From the NCBI GenBank assembly GCA_034370385.1, contig JAXMKZ010000006.1, positions 1 to 43,006 of the forward strand: a stretch of DNA of 43,006 bases, given 5' to 3'. The DNA comes from Coriobacteriia bacterium. GTDB lineage: Bacteria > Actinomycetota > Coriobacteriia > Anaerosomatales > PHET01. This document shows positions 7,121-19,021 of this stretch, piece after piece. The notes beneath the pieces are model-generated. The model saw nothing but the letters and a program-made list of their open reading frames with translations. It had not been told where the DNA came from and searched no databases. A program made the translations under genes and the position numbers. Position 1 is the first letter of the stretch. Each line of letters begins with the position of its first letter.

Positions 7121-7615
7121 GTGAAGTTCACCGGCACCGCCCACAAGTACGGGCGTGACGTCGACACCGACGTCATCATCCCGGCCCGCTATCTCAACAC
7201 GAGCGATCCGACCGAGCTGGCGAAGCACTGCATGGAAGACCTCGATGCCGGATTCGTGGGCAAGGTCGAGTCGGGGGACATCCTTGTCGCCGCCGAGAAC
7301 TTCGGCTGCGGCTCCTCTCGCGAGCACGCGCCCATCTCCATCAAGGCTGCGGGCGTCTCGGTGATCATCGCCAAGAGCTTCGCGCGCATCTTCTACCGCA
7401 ATGCCATCAACACGGGCCTTCCCATCATGGAAGCCCCCGAGGCGGTCGATGGAATCAGCGATGGTGACAGGGTGTCGGTCGACGCTGATGCCGGCGTGAT
7501 TGTGAACGAAACCACGGGGCAGACCTTTGCCGCTCGGCCTTTTCCTCCGTTCGTGAAGGACATCATCGAGCAGGGCGGCCTGATCGAGTCGGTCAAGCAC
7601 AAGCTCGGCTCGTAG
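7121..7615 (+). CDS. leuD: 3-isopropylmalate dehydratase small subunit
   Basis: A 164-residue LeuD of the short archaeal/actinobacterial type. The swivel-domain motifs are DVDTDVIIPARYLNT near the N-terminus, ENFGCGSSREHAP at about 66-78 (substrate-binding loop) and FARIFYRNAINTGLP. With LeuC it isomerises 2- to 3-isopropylmalate, and in citramalate users it also isomerises citramalate. GTG 7121 follows AAGGAG by 5 bp. leuC is not next to it, which is unusual, and must lie elsewhere. The next leucine gene, leuB, is 2.3 kb downstream beyond a ligase-like gene. cimA in the same window makes the dual leucine/isoleucine role likely. Confidence 0.93.
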   Translation: MKFTGTAHKYGRDVDTDVIIPARYLNTSDPTELAKHCMEDLDAGFVGKVESGDILVAAENFGCGSSREHAPISIKAAGVSVIIAKSFARIFYRNAINTGLPIMEAPEAVDGISDGDRVSVDADAGVIVNETTGQTFAARPFPPFVKDIIEQGGLIESVKHKLGS

Positions 7616-7736
7616 GTTTCGTGGGCTAAGGTTGGCCTACAAACTGCACTTGCCCGTTTCGGTAAGCGGTGACGACGGGTGGCCGCGTGCCATCGGTCTG
7701 TTCTGAGTCGGACGTTCTCCGACGATTGGAGTGCAC

Positions 7737-9845
7737 TTGGTCTCGAAGTCCAAGGGCGACAAGCGCCGCAATAGCCATGGTGGGGAACCGAATCGCCAAG
7801 GCACGGCTGTCCCCGGCGGGGGCGGCGTTGCCGCGTCACTCTCGCTGAGCGGCATGAGCGCCCCTCAGCGCATCGCCTGGCTCGCCTTGCTCGCGCTGGT
7901 CTTCGTGGTGCCTTTGGCCATGGGCCGTCTTGCGCTTCCCGGCGCTCAGACGCCGATCACCTTCGATCAGTTCGACCTGATCAAGACCTTCGTCATCCGA
8001 GTCTGTGTGTCGATAGGACTCGCGGCATGGGCGTGGCACATCCTGATCGAGGGCGGCCGACTGCGCCGATCCAAGGTCGACTACCTCATCGTCGCGCTGC
8101 TGGGCTGGGTTGCACTCACCACGATCACCTCAATCCATCCGCAGACCGCGCTCTTTGGCACCTATCGTAGGTACGAAGGGTTTCTCACGTACCTCACGTA
8201 CGCAGGCACGTTCTTCTTGGCGATTCAGCTGCTCGACCGCGGATCGCGCATCCGCACGCTGGCCAAGACGTTCTTCTGGTCCGCCGCGGTCGTCAACGCG
8301 TACGCCGTGCTCCAGTACCTTGGTCTCGACCCGGTGGAGTGGGGCCCTCTGTCGTTCGAGGAGAACCGCGCATTCTCGTTCTTCGGCAACCCTGAGCTGC
8401 TGGCAGGCTACGTGGTGATGTCGCTGACCATCGCGCTATCGCTGGCCTTGGCCGAGGAGCGGACCTCATGGCGCGCGGTGTACTGGTCGGGCTTCGTGGT
8501 GGCTTTGGTGTCGTGGATAGCCACGTTCACGCGCGGCGCATGGATAGCTGGGGCCGTTGCGCTTCTCGTGATGCTCGTCGTCGTCATCATGACTGGCGTG
8601 AAGCTCAGAGGCGTCGACAAGGCATTTCTCGGAGCCGGTGGCGCGGCAGGCGCTGCACTGGTTGCCCTGAGTCTGAGTGCGACGAACGAGGTCATGAACG
8701 TGTGGCTGCGACTGAGTTCCATCCTCGACTTCAGCACCGGCAGCGCAGGCAACCGCTTCAGGATCTGGCAGTCAGCACTCGACGCGGTGGCCGATCGGCC
8801 GATACTCGGCTTCGGAGCCGACACGTTCAAGCTCGTCTTCCCGAAGTACCGACCTATCGACTATCTAGGGGACGGCTACCTCACCGTCGCCGACAACGTC
8901 CACAACTACCCTCTCCAGCTCGCAGTGGCGCTGGGAATCCCGGGCCTGTTGCTGGTGATTGCGGTGTTCGGCTACGCGGCGTACTCATCGGCACCCACCG
9001 TGTTTCTCCGCTCCGAGTCGGCCTCGGCAGACCGGCTGGTTCTGGCGGGGTTCTGGGCCGCGTGTGTGGGCTACCTGGCCCACCTGTTCTTCGCGCTGTC
9101 TATCACCAGCACTACGGTGCTGCTGTGGGTCGCTACGGCCGCGGTACTCGCGCCCTCCGCTCGCAGCATCCAGGTGGGGGAGCTGAGGTGGGGTCGTGCG
9201 GGAGCGGTGTCTGCCGCTGTGCTCGCAGCCGCTGTGGTCGTTGCCAGCTTCGTGCCCCTTCACGCGGACAACCTCTACGTGAAGTCGAAGCTGGCCCAAG
9301 GACAGGATCGCGTCGCGCTCGCCGAGAAGGCCGCCCGCGCACTGCCGTATGAAAGCGCCTACCGGTCCGAGATCTCCATTGCTCGCATGGACGTGTTCGT
9401 CGAGGCCCTTCTGCAAGTGGATGCCGTGAGAGGCACCGCTAGCGAGCAGGCGGCCCGGTCGGCCCTGCAAGGTGTGTTCGTCGACACGGAACGCGCGATG
9501 CTCGATGCCATGGAGCGCTCCCCCTGGGAGTTCGAGAACTACATCTTCTTGGCAAACCTCTACGCCGCAGCGGGCGACTACATCGACCCGACGTACTATG
9601 ACCGCTCGATTGAAGTGGCTCGCACAGGGATCGAGGATAGAGGGTTCACCTACGATGCGAGGCTTCGCTTCCAGCTTGCCCGCGGCTTGCACGCACGGGG
9701 GCAGTCGCAGGAGGCCTTCGAGCACATCAAGCTTGCCGCCCAGCTCGCACCTGACTATCCCGAGGCACAGCTGCTCTTCGCCGAGATAGCGCGTGAACTA
9801 GGGGAACCGGCTGGCACTGGCTCAGTGCCGGACGAGACTAGGTGA
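7737..9845 (+). CDS. O-antigen ligase/PglL-like membrane protein with TPR-like C-terminus
   Basis: About 702 residues: a low-complexity basic/glycine N-terminus of about 40, about a dozen hydrophobic helices (about 45-490), then a soluble domain of about 210 residues. The large extracytoplasmic loop holds the Wzy_C/WaaL superfamily motif RFRIWQSALDAVADRPILGF, followed by G-x-DTF and VHNYPLQLA with the conserved His at about 388. The C-terminal region has TPR-like helices (LARGLHARGQSQEAFEHIKL). TTG 7737 is preferred because GGAG (7728-7731) is 5 bp upstream; GTG 7731 is the alternative. Relatives ligate or polymerise lipid-linked glycans, or transfer them to protein. Which one applies here cannot be decided. 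It sits between leuD and leuB on the same strand. Confidence 0.75.
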   Translation: MVSKSKGDKRRNSHGGEPNRQGTAVPGGGGVAASLSLSGMSAPQRIAWLALLALVFVVPLAMGRLALPGAQTPITFDQFDLIKTFVIRVCVSIGLAAWAWHILIEGGRLRRSKVDYLIVALLGWVALTTITSIHPQTALFGTYRRYEGFLTYLTYAGTFFLAIQLLDRGSRIRTLAKTFFWSAAVVNAYAVLQYLGLDPVEWGPLSFEENRAFSFFGNPELLAGYVVMSLTIALSLALAEERTSWRAVYWSGFVVALVSWIATFTRGAWIAGAVALLVMLVVVIMTGVKLRGVDKAFLGAGGAAGAALVALSLSATNEVMNVWLRLSSILDFSTGSAGNRFRIWQSALDAVADRPILGFGADTFKLVFPKYRPIDYLGDGYLTVADNVHNYPLQLAVALGIPGLLLVIAVFGYAAYSSAPTVFLRSESASADRLVLAGFWAACVGYLAHLFFALSITSTTVLLWVATAAVLAPSARSIQVGELRWGRAGAVSAAVLAAAVVVASFVPLHADNLYVKSKLAQGQDRVALAEKAARALPYESAYRSEISIARMDVFVEALLQVDAVRGTASEQAARSALQGVFVDTERAMLDAMERSPWEFENYIFLANLYAAAGDYIDPTYYDRSIEVARTGIEDRGFTYDARLRFQLARGLHARGQSQEAFEHIKLAAQLAPDYPEAQLLFAEIARELGEPAGTGSVPDETR

Positions 9846-9904
9846 AAACGGTCAGAGAAGGTTAGAGTGTCTCGCAAACCATCGTCGTGCTTCGGGAGGA
9901 CATC

Positions 9905-11023
9905 GTGACCACCAGCTATCGCATCTGTCTGCTGCCCGGAGACGGCATAGGCCCTGAGATCACCGCCGAGGTGGTGAAGGTGCTCGACGCCATCGGCGCC
10001 AAGCATGACGTCGCGTTCACCTACGATGAGGCGCTGCTGGGTGGCGCGGCGATCGACGCCACCGGCTCCGCACTTCCCGAGGAGACGCTGGCTGTGGCCC
10101 ACGCAGCCGACGCCGTGCTCCTCGCCGCGATCGGCGGCCCCAAGTGGGACACCACCGATCCGGCCAAACCCCGTCCTGAGCAGGGTCTTCTCGGCATACG
10201 CAAGGCTCTGGGTCTGTACGCGAACCTGCGGCCGGTCAAGATCTTCGACGCGCTGCGCGAGGCCTCATCGCTTAAGCCTGAGTTCCTCGAGGGTGTCGAC
10301 ATGCTCATCGTGCGCGAGCTGACGGGCGGCCTGTACTTCGGTGACCGCGCTCGCGAGACCGGCGTCGACGGCGCGGCGACGGGCGGGGGAGCCGGCATGC
10401 GCGCCTACGACACGATGATGTACTCCGAGTACGAGATCGAGCGCATAGCGCGCATCGCATTCGACGCAGCCCGCACGCGTGGCAACAAGGTCCACAGCGT
10501 CGACAAGGCCAACGTGCTCGAGTCGAGCCGCCTGTGGCGCGAGGTCGTGCACCGGCTGCACGCTGCAGAGTACTCCGATGTCGAACTCGTAGATCAGCTC
10601 GTGGACAACTCGGCGATGCAGCTCATTCGCACACCTAACCAGTTCGATGTCATGGTCACGGAGAACATGTTCGGCGACATCCTCTCAGACGAGGCATCCA
10701 TGCTCACCGGGTCCCTCGGCATGCTCGCGAGCGCCTCCCTCGGCGACGGTACGGCGCTCTACGAGCCCAGCCATGGCTCGGCGCCGGATATAGCCGGTCA
10801 GGGCGTCGCGAACCCGCTTGCGATGCTGCTGTCCGTCGAGCTGATGCTGCGGTACAGCTTCGACATGCACGCGGCGGCCGACGAGCTCGCGGCAGCGATC
10901 GAGAAGGTGCTTGCGGATGGATGGCGCACCCGGGACATCGCCAGCGCCGATACCTCTGCAGACAGCATTGTCGGCACAGCTGCTATGGGCGACTTGGTGT
11001 TGCGCGCGCTTTCGGCCGCGTAG
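9905..11023 (+). CDS. leuB: 3-isopropylmalate dehydrogenase
   Basis: About 372 residues of the beta-decarboxylating dehydrogenase family. It has [20 protein letters not shown] at the N-terminus, the substrate Arg region [19 protein letters not shown], and the Mg/NAD motifs [19 protein letters not shown] and [14 protein letters not shown]. It oxidises 3-isopropylmalate in leucine synthesis and, with citramalate-derived erythro-3-methylmalate, yields 2-oxobutyrate for isoleucine. GTG 9905 is chosen because GGGAGG lies 5-6 bp upstream; the longer frame from 9887 lacks a ribosome site. Convergent with the pglF gene, 42 bp apart, with no obvious terminator between. Confidence 0.95.
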   Translation: MTTSYRICLLPGDGIGPEITAEVVKVLDAIGAKHDVAFTYDEALLGGAAIDATGSALPEETLAVAHAADAVLLAAIGGPKWDTTDPAKPRPEQGLLGIRKALGLYANLRPVKIFDALREASSLKPEFLEGVDMLIVRELTGGLYFGDRARETGVDGAATGGGAGMRAYDTMMYSEYEIERIARIAFDAARTRGNKVHSVDKANVLESSRLWREVVHRLHAAEYSDVELVDQLVDNSAMQLIRTPNQFDVMVTENMFGDILSDEASMLTGSLGMLASASLGDGTALYEPSHGSAPDIAGQGVANPLAMLLSVELMLRYSFDMHAAADELAAAIEKVLADGWRTRDIASADTSADSIVGTAAMGDLVLRALSAA

Positions 11024-11065
11024 GCTCTCGATTCGGCACCCGGTCCAGCCCAAGCGTTGTTGCCG

Positions 11066-12918
<1,853 letters not shown>

Positions 12919-12922
<4 letters not shown>

Positions 12923-14139
12923 CGGCTCGCCGCCTCGAAGACCTTGTGGACGGCGGTGATGGTGTCGTCGATATCGGCATCGCCCATGGTGGGGTGAACC
13001 AAGAATGCGAGTGAGGTCTCATGGACTTCGGCCGCGACCGGCAGACGATGAGCCGGGGCCAAGCCCGCCGAGGCGAACGCCTCCTCGCGATAGATTTCGG
13101 CGCATCCGCCGTACTGCGCCATTACGCCCTCGGCGGTGATCGCGGTGGCGATGCGGTCGCGACTCCACCCGGGCGCCAGGGCATCGGGTTCAACGTAGGT
13201 GTAGAAGCGGTAGAACGCGTGGGCGGTGTCGTCGGGGGGAAGCGGGACGCGCAGTGCAGGAATGCCGCTCAGACCTCGGGCGAGACGGAGTGCGTTGCGT
13301 GTGCGCTGTGCGTGCCAGTCCGGCAGCTTCGACAGGCCCACGCGCCCGACGGCTGCCGAGAACTCGTCTAGGCGCCAGTTCGAGCCGAAGCTGTCGACCG
13401 TCCACTTGAAGGAGGTTGAACCCGACATGAAATCGGGATCGTGCACCTTGCGATAGGACTTGCCGTGGTCCTTGTAGGACCAGGCGACCTCGTATGCTGC
13501 GTCGTCGTCGAGAACGAGCATGCCCCCCTCGCCGACGGGAAGCACCTTGTCCTGGCAGAACGAGAAGGCCGCAGCGTGGCTGCCGAGCGCCCCAACGGGT
13601 CGACCTCGGTAGGTAGCACCGTGAGCCTGCGCGCAGTCCTCGATGACGACTAGGTCACGCTCGGCCGCCAGACGCATGATTCCGTCCATGTCGACAGGCC
13701 AACCGCCCAAGTGGACAGGGATGATCGCCCGGGTCCTCTCGGTGAGCACGTCGGCCACGGTCTCTGCGGTCAGGTTCGAGCTGTCGCGGTCGATGTCGGC
13801 GCAGATGGGGACCGCGCCGACCGCAACCACCGCGCTGGCCGTCGCGATGAAGGTGCGGCTGGGCACGATGACCGCATCACCCGGGCCGATTCCGAAGGCG
13901 CGCAGACCGAGTTCGAGCGCGAGTGTTCCGTTCGCCAGCGCGATACCGTGCTGGCGTTCGAGCGATTGAGCGTACTCGGACTCGAAGATCTTGCCCTGTT
14001 CGCCTGTCCAGTAGTTGAGGCGACCTGAGCGCGCGACCTCGGCGACCGCCGCGATCTCCTCGGCACCCGGGGCAGGCCAGGTGGGGAGCGGGGCGGTCCT
14101 GACGGGTGGGCCGCCGTCGATGGCGAGCGGTGCGGTCAC
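12919..14139 (-). CDS. DegT/DnrJ/EryC1/StrS (PglE-like) sugar aminotransferase
   Basis: A 406-residue PLP enzyme of the sugar aminotransferase family. It has IALANGTLALELGLRAFGIG, FIATASAVVAVGAVPI-x-ADID, VIEDCAQAHGATY and FSFCQDKVLPVGEGGM, the last containing the PLP-binding Lys. GTG 14139 is chosen over the longer frame because AGAGGAGT lies 3 bp upstream and homology starts there. It should aminate the 4-keto sugar made by the PglF-like enzyme. It overlaps both neighbours by a few bases, so translation is coupled. The regiochemistry (C4) is inferred from the operon rather than from residues. Confidence 0.88.
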
Positions 14140-14140
14140 G

Positions 14141-14752
14141 CTACTCCTCTGAGGCGGTGATCGAGCGGGCAGGGACGCCGGCGTAGCGACCGTCAGCGGG
14201 AATGTCGCCGACGACGACCGTGCCGGCGCCGAGCACCGTCCAGTTACCCACCGAACGGGAAGGGATGATCGAGCAGCCTGCGCCGACCAGTGCGCCCTCA
14301 CCGATGCTCACGCCGCCACACAGGCCCGTCATGGGTCCGATGTGGGCGTGATCGCCGATGACGCAGTCGTGGTCGACGGTCGAGCTGGTGTTCAGAATGG
14401 CGTTGCTGCCGATGTGCGCTCCGGTGTTGATCACCACGCCGGCGGCCACGAACGTCCCTTCGCCGATGACGACTCCGGGGGCGATGACCGCTGATGGGTG
14501 GATCACGGTGGCGGGTCTCAGTCCTGATGCGGAGTAGTCAGCGAACAGCCCGGCGCGGGTGAGGTTGTCGCCCACCGCGACGATGAACCCATCGGCGTCG
14601 GCACCCTTGGCCGAAGGTGAGACGGGCACACCGAGCACGTCGGAACGCCCACCAGGGTCGCCCACGACGCGCACCACGTCGATGCCCGCGAGCTGCGCCG
14701 CATCGACAACGACGCTTGCGTGCCCGCCCGCACCGATCACGAGTAGCCTCAC
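14141..14752 (-). CDS. PglD-type sugar N-acetyltransferase
   Basis: A 203-residue protein with an N-terminal small Rossmann-like domain (LLVIGAGGHASVVVDAAQLA) for the nucleotide sugar and a C-terminal left-handed beta-helix. The catalytic His lies in STVDHDCVIGDHAHIG, and the acetyl-CoA end reads GAGTVVVGDIPADGRYAGVPAR. This two-domain layout is characteristic of PglD/NeuD enzymes. It would acetylate the 4-amino group made by the upstream-numbered PglE-like protein. GTG 14752 has a CAGGAGGA site 3 bp away and overlaps the pglC stop by 4 bp. Confidence 0.88.
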   Translation of the reverse strand: MRLLVIGAGGHASVVVDAAQLAGIDVVRVVGDPGGRSDVLGVPVSPSAKGADADGFIVAVGDNLTRAGLFADYSASGLRPATVIHPSAVIAPGVVIGEGTFVAAGVVINTGAHIGSNAILNTSSTVDHDCVIGDHAHIGPMTGLCGGVSIGEGALVGAGCSIIPSRSVGNWTVLGAGTVVVGDIPADGRYAGVPARSITASEE

Positions 14753-15405
14753 GAGTCCTCCTGATCAGATTGGGTCGTCACGTTTCCGCCGAACGGCTCC
14801 ATGGTCGCGTGCCCGGTTGCTGAGACGCCGTCTCGACGAAACACCGTCGAGACCGTTCTGGCCAGAATGCGGAAGTCGAGCAGGAACGACCTGTTGTCCA
14901 CGTACCACACATCCATCGCGAAGCGCTCGTCCCACGACACGGCGTTGCGCCCATTCACCTGTGCCCATCCCGTGATTCCCGGCCGCACCTCATGCCTGCG
15001 AGCCTGCAAGTCATTGTAGCGCGGCAGGTACTCCACCAGCAGTGGTCGTGGCCCGACGATGCTCATCTGTCCGAGAAGCACGTTGACCAGCTCGGGCAGC
15101 TCGTCGAGCGAACTCGAGCGTAGGATGCGACCGAAGCGGGTGAGACGTTGTGCGTCCGACCCCACGGCGCTGACCGCGCTCTCGCCCAAGAGGGCGTCAT
15201 GCATCGATCGGAACTTGTAGAGCGTGAAGACCCGACCGCCTCTTCCCGGTCTCTGTTGGGTGAACAACACCGGCGAGCCGAGCATCACCCTCACGAGCAG
15301 CGCCGTGATCAGGAGAACGGGGCTCAGCACGACGAGGAGCACTGCCGCAGTCAGGACGTCGAGGATTCGCTTCACGACGTCGTAAGCACGATGGGTGCGA
15401 CTCAC
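14749..15405 (-). CDS. PglC-like polyprenyl-phosphate sugar-1-phosphate transferase
   Basis: A 218-residue monotopic phosphoglycosyl transferase. One N-terminal re-entrant hydrophobic helix (about 18-42) contains a Pro (LSPVLL). It is followed by LYKFRSM, the catalytic Asp-Glu dyad in SSSLDELPELVNVLLGQMSI, VGPRPLL and GITGWAQVNGRN. It loads a sugar phosphate onto undecaprenyl phosphate, starting glycan assembly. With the three genes that follow it, it predicts Und-PP-diNAcBac or a close relative. GTG 15405 has GGGAGG 6-7 bp upstream. The gap of 117 bp to the flippase-like gene may hold an internal promoter. Confidence 0.9.
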   Translation of the reverse strand: MSRTHRAYDVVKRILDVLTAAVLLVVLSPVLLITALLVRVMLGSPVLFTQQRPGRGGRVFTLYKFRSMHDALLGESAVSAVGSDAQRLTRFGRILRSSSLDELPELVNVLLGQMSIVGPRPLLVEYLPRYNDLQARRHEVRPGITGWAQVNGRNAVSWDERFAMDVWYVDNRSFLLDFRILARTVSTVFRRDGVSATGHATMEPFGGNVTTQSDQEDS

Positions 15406-15522
15406 GCCGTGCCTCCCGGGAGAAATGCACTATCGGTGGAAAGGCGAGCGTCTCTGATCACGCGGATGGTCACCATTTTCGTCTGAGTGGTCAGCGGAGC
15501 ACCTAGATACTCGGGCACCATT

Positions 15523-16497
15523 CTAACGTGCCGATTCTTCGGCCGAATCGCTGAACAGCTTCCTGAAGAGCGAAGGTCTCGTTGCGATCGCGATCCACCC
15601 CCAGGTGACCCCCCACCACAGCGTGGCGACACGGGTGATCATGGTAGCGGCACCTGCGCTCAAGGGGTCCATGCCGGAGGCGACCAGGATTCCCACCATC
15701 GAGGCCTCGGTCACACCGATCCCACCAGGCAGGAACGTCAAGGCGCCGATGATGGTGGCGATCGCGTGAATGGAGACCGCTCCCACGACGCTCAACTCGT
15801 GGTAGCCGAGCGCATTCAGGCACATGCTGAAACCGATGCCCTCAAGCCCCCAAGCGAGCGCGGACGCGGGGATCGACCATAGCATCGTGCGCCATCTCAG
15901 GGAGACTCGGATGGTTGCCGAGATGGCCGACGCTGCCGCATGGTGCTTCCTAGACCACTCATGGCGGCAGAGGAACGTGAGCGCGCGCTCGTGAAACCAC
16001 GCCGAACTCGCCACCCAGGTACCGATGACAATGAGTGAAAGCGCCGCCACCAGTGCCCACACGCTGCCGCCTACCAGTGTCAGCGCGCCAAGTGAGAGAA
16101 TGCAGACAGCGATGAGATCGGCCAGTCGCTCAGAGAAGACAAGGGCGATGCCGCGCGACATCGGCATGTCAGCCACGGCACTTGCAAGCCACGGCTTGAA
16201 GAGTTCGCCGATGCGCCCTGGCGTGACAGCCATCGCTTGACCGGAGAACTGCAGATACATCGCATCTCTTGTCGAGACGGGGAAGCCGATGACCCGCATG
16301 AGTGCGCCCCATCGCACTCCCCGAATCACGAAGCCAGCTGCGCTCAGCATGAGCATGACCGCGAATACTGCCGGAGGGAACGCGCGCAGTGCCGCCAGCA
16401 TCTGGGAGGCGTCGGTGAGAAACGCGAGCACCACATAGAGAAGCGCGCTGGCAAGTGCCGCCAGCATCGTGCCAGCGACGATGCGTTTGAGGTTCAT
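15523..16497 (-). CDS. Flippase-like membrane protein (LPG synthase TM-region/AglD family)
   Basis: About 324 residues with seven to nine hydrophobic helices and the UPF0104/lysylphosphatidylglycerol-synthase transmembrane-region pattern. It has RGVRWGALMRVIGFPVSTRD early, SGQAMAVTPGRIGELFKPWL, VFSERLADLI, and FLPGGIGVTEASMVG late. It lacks the soluble aminoacyl-transferase domain, so it is not a complete MprF. Members are often found in glycan operons and are suspected lipid or lipid-glycan transporters. ATG 16497 is chosen; upstream frame lacks likeness, and an in-frame GTG four codons before is possible. It lies between the GT4 and pglC genes on the same strand. Confidence 0.75.
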   Translation of the reverse strand: MNLKRIVAGTMLAALASALLYVVLAFLTDASQMLAALRAFPPAVFAVMLMLSAAGFVIRGVRWGALMRVIGFPVSTRDAMYLQFSGQAMAVTPGRIGELFKPWLASAVADMPMSRGIALVFSERLADLIAVCILSLGALTLVGGSVWALVAALSLIVIGTWVASSAWFHERALTFLCRHEWSRKHHAAASAISATIRVSLRWRTMLWSIPASALAWGLEGIGFSMCLNALGYHELSVVGAVSIHAIATIIGALTFLPGGIGVTEASMVGILVASGMDPLSAGAATMITRVATLWWGVTWGWIAIATRPSLFRKLFSDSAEESAR

Positions 16498-16614
16498 GGT
16501 TCCGCTCACGTTGCCCGTTGAATGTCGTGACCCAGACGATGCCGGACCCGTCCGCCGTTGCATGCACACCGAAGCGGATTATCGCACTGATGAACCCGCG
16601 CGAGGCACTGCGGC

Positions 16615-17802
16615 TCAGGCGACCTTGTCGGTGGACCGTCCTGAGAGCCTCGACGTTCGCGAGAGAAGCGCCTCGTCGTAGAGCCCCTCGTATGCCGAGA
16701 TGATGGATGACAAGGCGAATCGGGACTCCACACGCTGACGAGCAGCTATTCCTCGGGCACGGACGTCATCGGGATTGTCCGCCGCGGCGTCGATGAGCCG
16801 GGCCAGTGCGAGCGCATCGTTCTTCGGCGCTATCCAGCCAGAGTCCTCACCAACTGCGTCAGTAATGCCCCGTGTAGCGGTCCCCAGAATCGGCCTCCCT
16901 GCGGCCATCGCCTCAAGGACCGCGCGGGGAAGCCCCTCTCTTTCGGACACAAGTATCAGCGCGTTCGAGGCAGCGAGAAGCGCCGGGACATCGTGCCGGT
17001 AGCCGGCGAAGCGCACACGCTCCTTGATGTGCCGTGCAACGACCTGTTTGCGGATACGGTCCTGGAGTGGGCCTTCGCCGACGAACACCACGACAACACG
17101 TCCGCTGGTGACGCGGGTGAGCGCGTCGACAAGATGAGCGTGACGCTTGACGCGGCCGAACTCCGCGACCATGAGTAAGACGAACGCATCGTCTGAGACA
17201 TCGAGCTCGCGGCGTAGCTCGCGCGAGGCGTCTGTATCGGACGCCTCAGGCGAGAAGTCCTCAATGTCGACGCCGATGCCAGGTATGAGTCGTACTCGAT
17301 CCGGCTCGATAGTCCCGAAACGTCGCGCAGCGTCGAAGTCCACCTCGTTGATCGTCACAAGGAGGTCGGTCCATCGTGCTGCGGCCCGCTCCATCGACCG
17401 GTACCCTGCGGCGATGACCGGGTTCTGACCCGGATAGAAGTGGAACCCGTGCGCGGTGTAGATGATGGCCGGCCGCGTCTTAGCAGGGAGCTTTCGCAGT
17501 GCGAATCGGGTCACGAAGGCGGCGATCGGGGTGTGTACGTGGACGATGTCGTAGCCGTTCTGCTCGACGATCTCCCGCACGCGGCCCGCGGTGCCGATCA
17601 GGTTCGATGGACTCAGCGGGTTACGCGACCATGCAGCGTCAAAACGCTCGTCGAACACACCGTTCAGTGCGCGTTCCGTGGTCGCGCCGTTTGACAGCGC
17701 ATCGATGCGCCACCCCTTCATGCGAAAGTGGCGCGCGAAGGGGGTGAGGAACAGCCTGAGGGTGACCGGCACGGTCGTGACGGAGAGTGCGGATGGGCTC
17801 AT
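16615..17802 (-). CDS. Family 4 glycosyltransferase
   Basis: A 395-residue GT-B enzyme. The N-terminal acceptor domain contains DIVHVHTPIAAFVTRFALR and IIYTAHGFHFYPG, as in EpsD/PglA-like enzymes. The C-terminal donor domain has VAEFGRVKRHAHLVDAL, FVGEGPLQDRIR and the EX7E signature EREGLPRAVLEAMAAG. It probably adds a second sugar to the lipid-linked monosaccharide. ATG 17802 overlaps the wecB stop by 4 bp (ATGA), so it is translationally coupled to the epimerase that would supply UDP-ManNAc. Donor and linkage are not readable from sequence. Confidence 0.87.
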   Translation of the reverse strand: MSPSALSVTTVPVTLRLFLTPFARHFRMKGWRIDALSNGATTERALNGVFDERFDAAWSRNPLSPSNLIGTAGRVREIVEQNGYDIVHVHTPIAAFVTRFALRKLPAKTRPAIIYTAHGFHFYPGQNPVIAAGYRSMERAAARWTDLLVTINEVDFDAARRFGTIEPDRVRLIPGIGVDIEDFSPEASDTDASRELRRELDVSDDAFVLLMVAEFGRVKRHAHLVDALTRVTSGRVVVVFVGEGPLQDRIRKQVVARHIKERVRFAGYRHDVPALLAASNALILVSEREGLPRAVLEAMAAGRPILGTATRGITDAVGEDSGWIAPKNDALALARLIDAAADNPDDVRARGIAARQRVESRFALSSIISAYEGLYDEALLSRTSRLSGRSTDKVA

Positions 17803-18932
17803 GGCGCTTCCCTGTATCTCTCCTCGCTATCGGCAGCGAGCAGGTCGGCGATGCGCGTCGCCGCCTTCCCGTCGCCGAACGGGTTCGAAGCACAGGCCAT
17901 TGACGCGTAGGCAGCCTCGTCCGTCAGCAGTCTGGTCACTTCATCGACGATTCGCGCCGAATCCGTTCCCACGAGCTTCGCGACTCCCGAAGCGATAGCC
18001 TCTGGACGCTCGGTCACGTCGCGAAGCACGAGAGTGGGGACACCGAGGGCGGGCGCTTCCTCCTGGATGCCCCCGGAGTCGGAGAGGATCAGCGTGGCTG
18101 CGTCCATGAGCTTGACGAAGGCGAGGTACTCCTGAGAGCCGACGAGTAGTACTCGATCGAGCTTGTCCAAAAGCTGGTGTGCGGTGTCGGTGACGATCGG
18201 ATTGGGGTGTGTCGCGAAGAGCACCTGGACATCATCGAATCGGGTCACGATCTCGGCAATCGCGTCGCAGATTCCCCGGAGCGGGTCCCCCCAATTCTCA
18301 CGCCGGTGTGCCGTCACCAAGATGATGCGTCGGCCGCTCGCCAGAGCGGTGGACAGGCGTCCCGGAGGGAAGGCGAATGGTCGGCTTCGCGTAGCGAGTA
18401 GCGCGTCGACCACGGTGTTCCCGGTCACGTGAACGTCGGAAGGATCGATGCCCTCTGCAAGCAGGTTCTCGCGTGCTCCTGGCGTCGCCGCGAAGTGCCA
18501 TCGCGTCAGACGCGAGGTCATCTGACGGTTGCCTTCTTCAGGGTACGGCCGCATCAGATCGTGCGTACGGAGCCCGGCCTCGACATGTGCGACAGGAACC
18601 CGATGGTAGAACGCCGCCAGAGCCGCAGCGAACGTGGTGGTGGTGTCCCCTTGGACCATTATCACGTCGGGCCGCGATTGGTCTATCACCGGTGACAGCC
18701 CGCGCAGTGCGCGAGTTGTGACATCGGTGAGCGATTGCCCTGTCTGCATTATGTCGAGATCGTAGTCCGGCTGGACCTCAAACAGACTCAGAACCTGGTC
18801 CAGGATCTCGCGATGCTGCCCGGTGACTGCGACGATCGGGTCGAACGTGCCACGACGACTCAGGAGCTCGCCGACGACCGGCGCGAGCTTGATCGCTTCG
18901 GGACGCGTGCCGAACACCGTGAGAACGCGCAC
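17799..18932 (-). CDS. wecB: UDP-N-acetylglucosamine 2-epimerase (non-hydrolysing)
   Basis: A 377-residue WecB/MnaA-type enzyme. It has TRPEAIKLAPVVGEL, VQGDTTTTFAAALAAFYHRV followed by PVAHVEAGLRT, HRRENWG, and the UDP-binding SDSGGIQEEAPALGVPTLVL followed by RDVTERPEA. It interconverts UDP-GlcNAc and UDP-ManNAc. GTG 18932 has AAAGGAG about 10 bp upstream. It is first in the minus-strand glycan operon and divergent from a ligase-like gene at 19022; the 89-bp divergent region should hold both promoters, but I see no convincing consensus pair in it. Confidence 0.93.
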   Translation of the reverse strand: MRVLTVFGTRPEAIKLAPVVGELLSRRGTFDPIVAVTGQHREILDQVLSLFEVQPDYDLDIMQTGQSLTDVTTRALRGLSPVIDQSRPDVIMVQGDTTTTFAAALAAFYHRVPVAHVEAGLRTHDLMRPYPEEGNRQMTSRLTRWHFAATPGARENLLAEGIDPSDVHVTGNTVVDALLATRSRPFAFPPGRLSTALASGRRIILVTAHRRENWGDPLRGICDAIAEIVTRFDDVQVLFATHPNPIVTDTAHQLLDKLDRVLLVGSQEYLAFVKLMDAATLILSDSGGIQEEAPALGVPTLVLRDVTERPEAIASGVAKLVGTDSARIVDEVTRLLTDEAAYASMACASNPFGDGKAATRIADLLAADSEERYREAP

Positions 18933-19021
18933 CAGACCAGGTCTCCTTTCGCGCGCGGTAATCGCGCTATGCTTGGTCGGTCCGTCTTCGGACGATCCCT
19001 CTGACGGGGAGGAACACCAGC

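Noticed and set aside
7616-7736. Possible riboswitch (cyclic-di-GMP-like) in the leader of the first ligase gene
   Set aside because: There are short complementary stretches, but the conserved core sequences of that class could not be matched.
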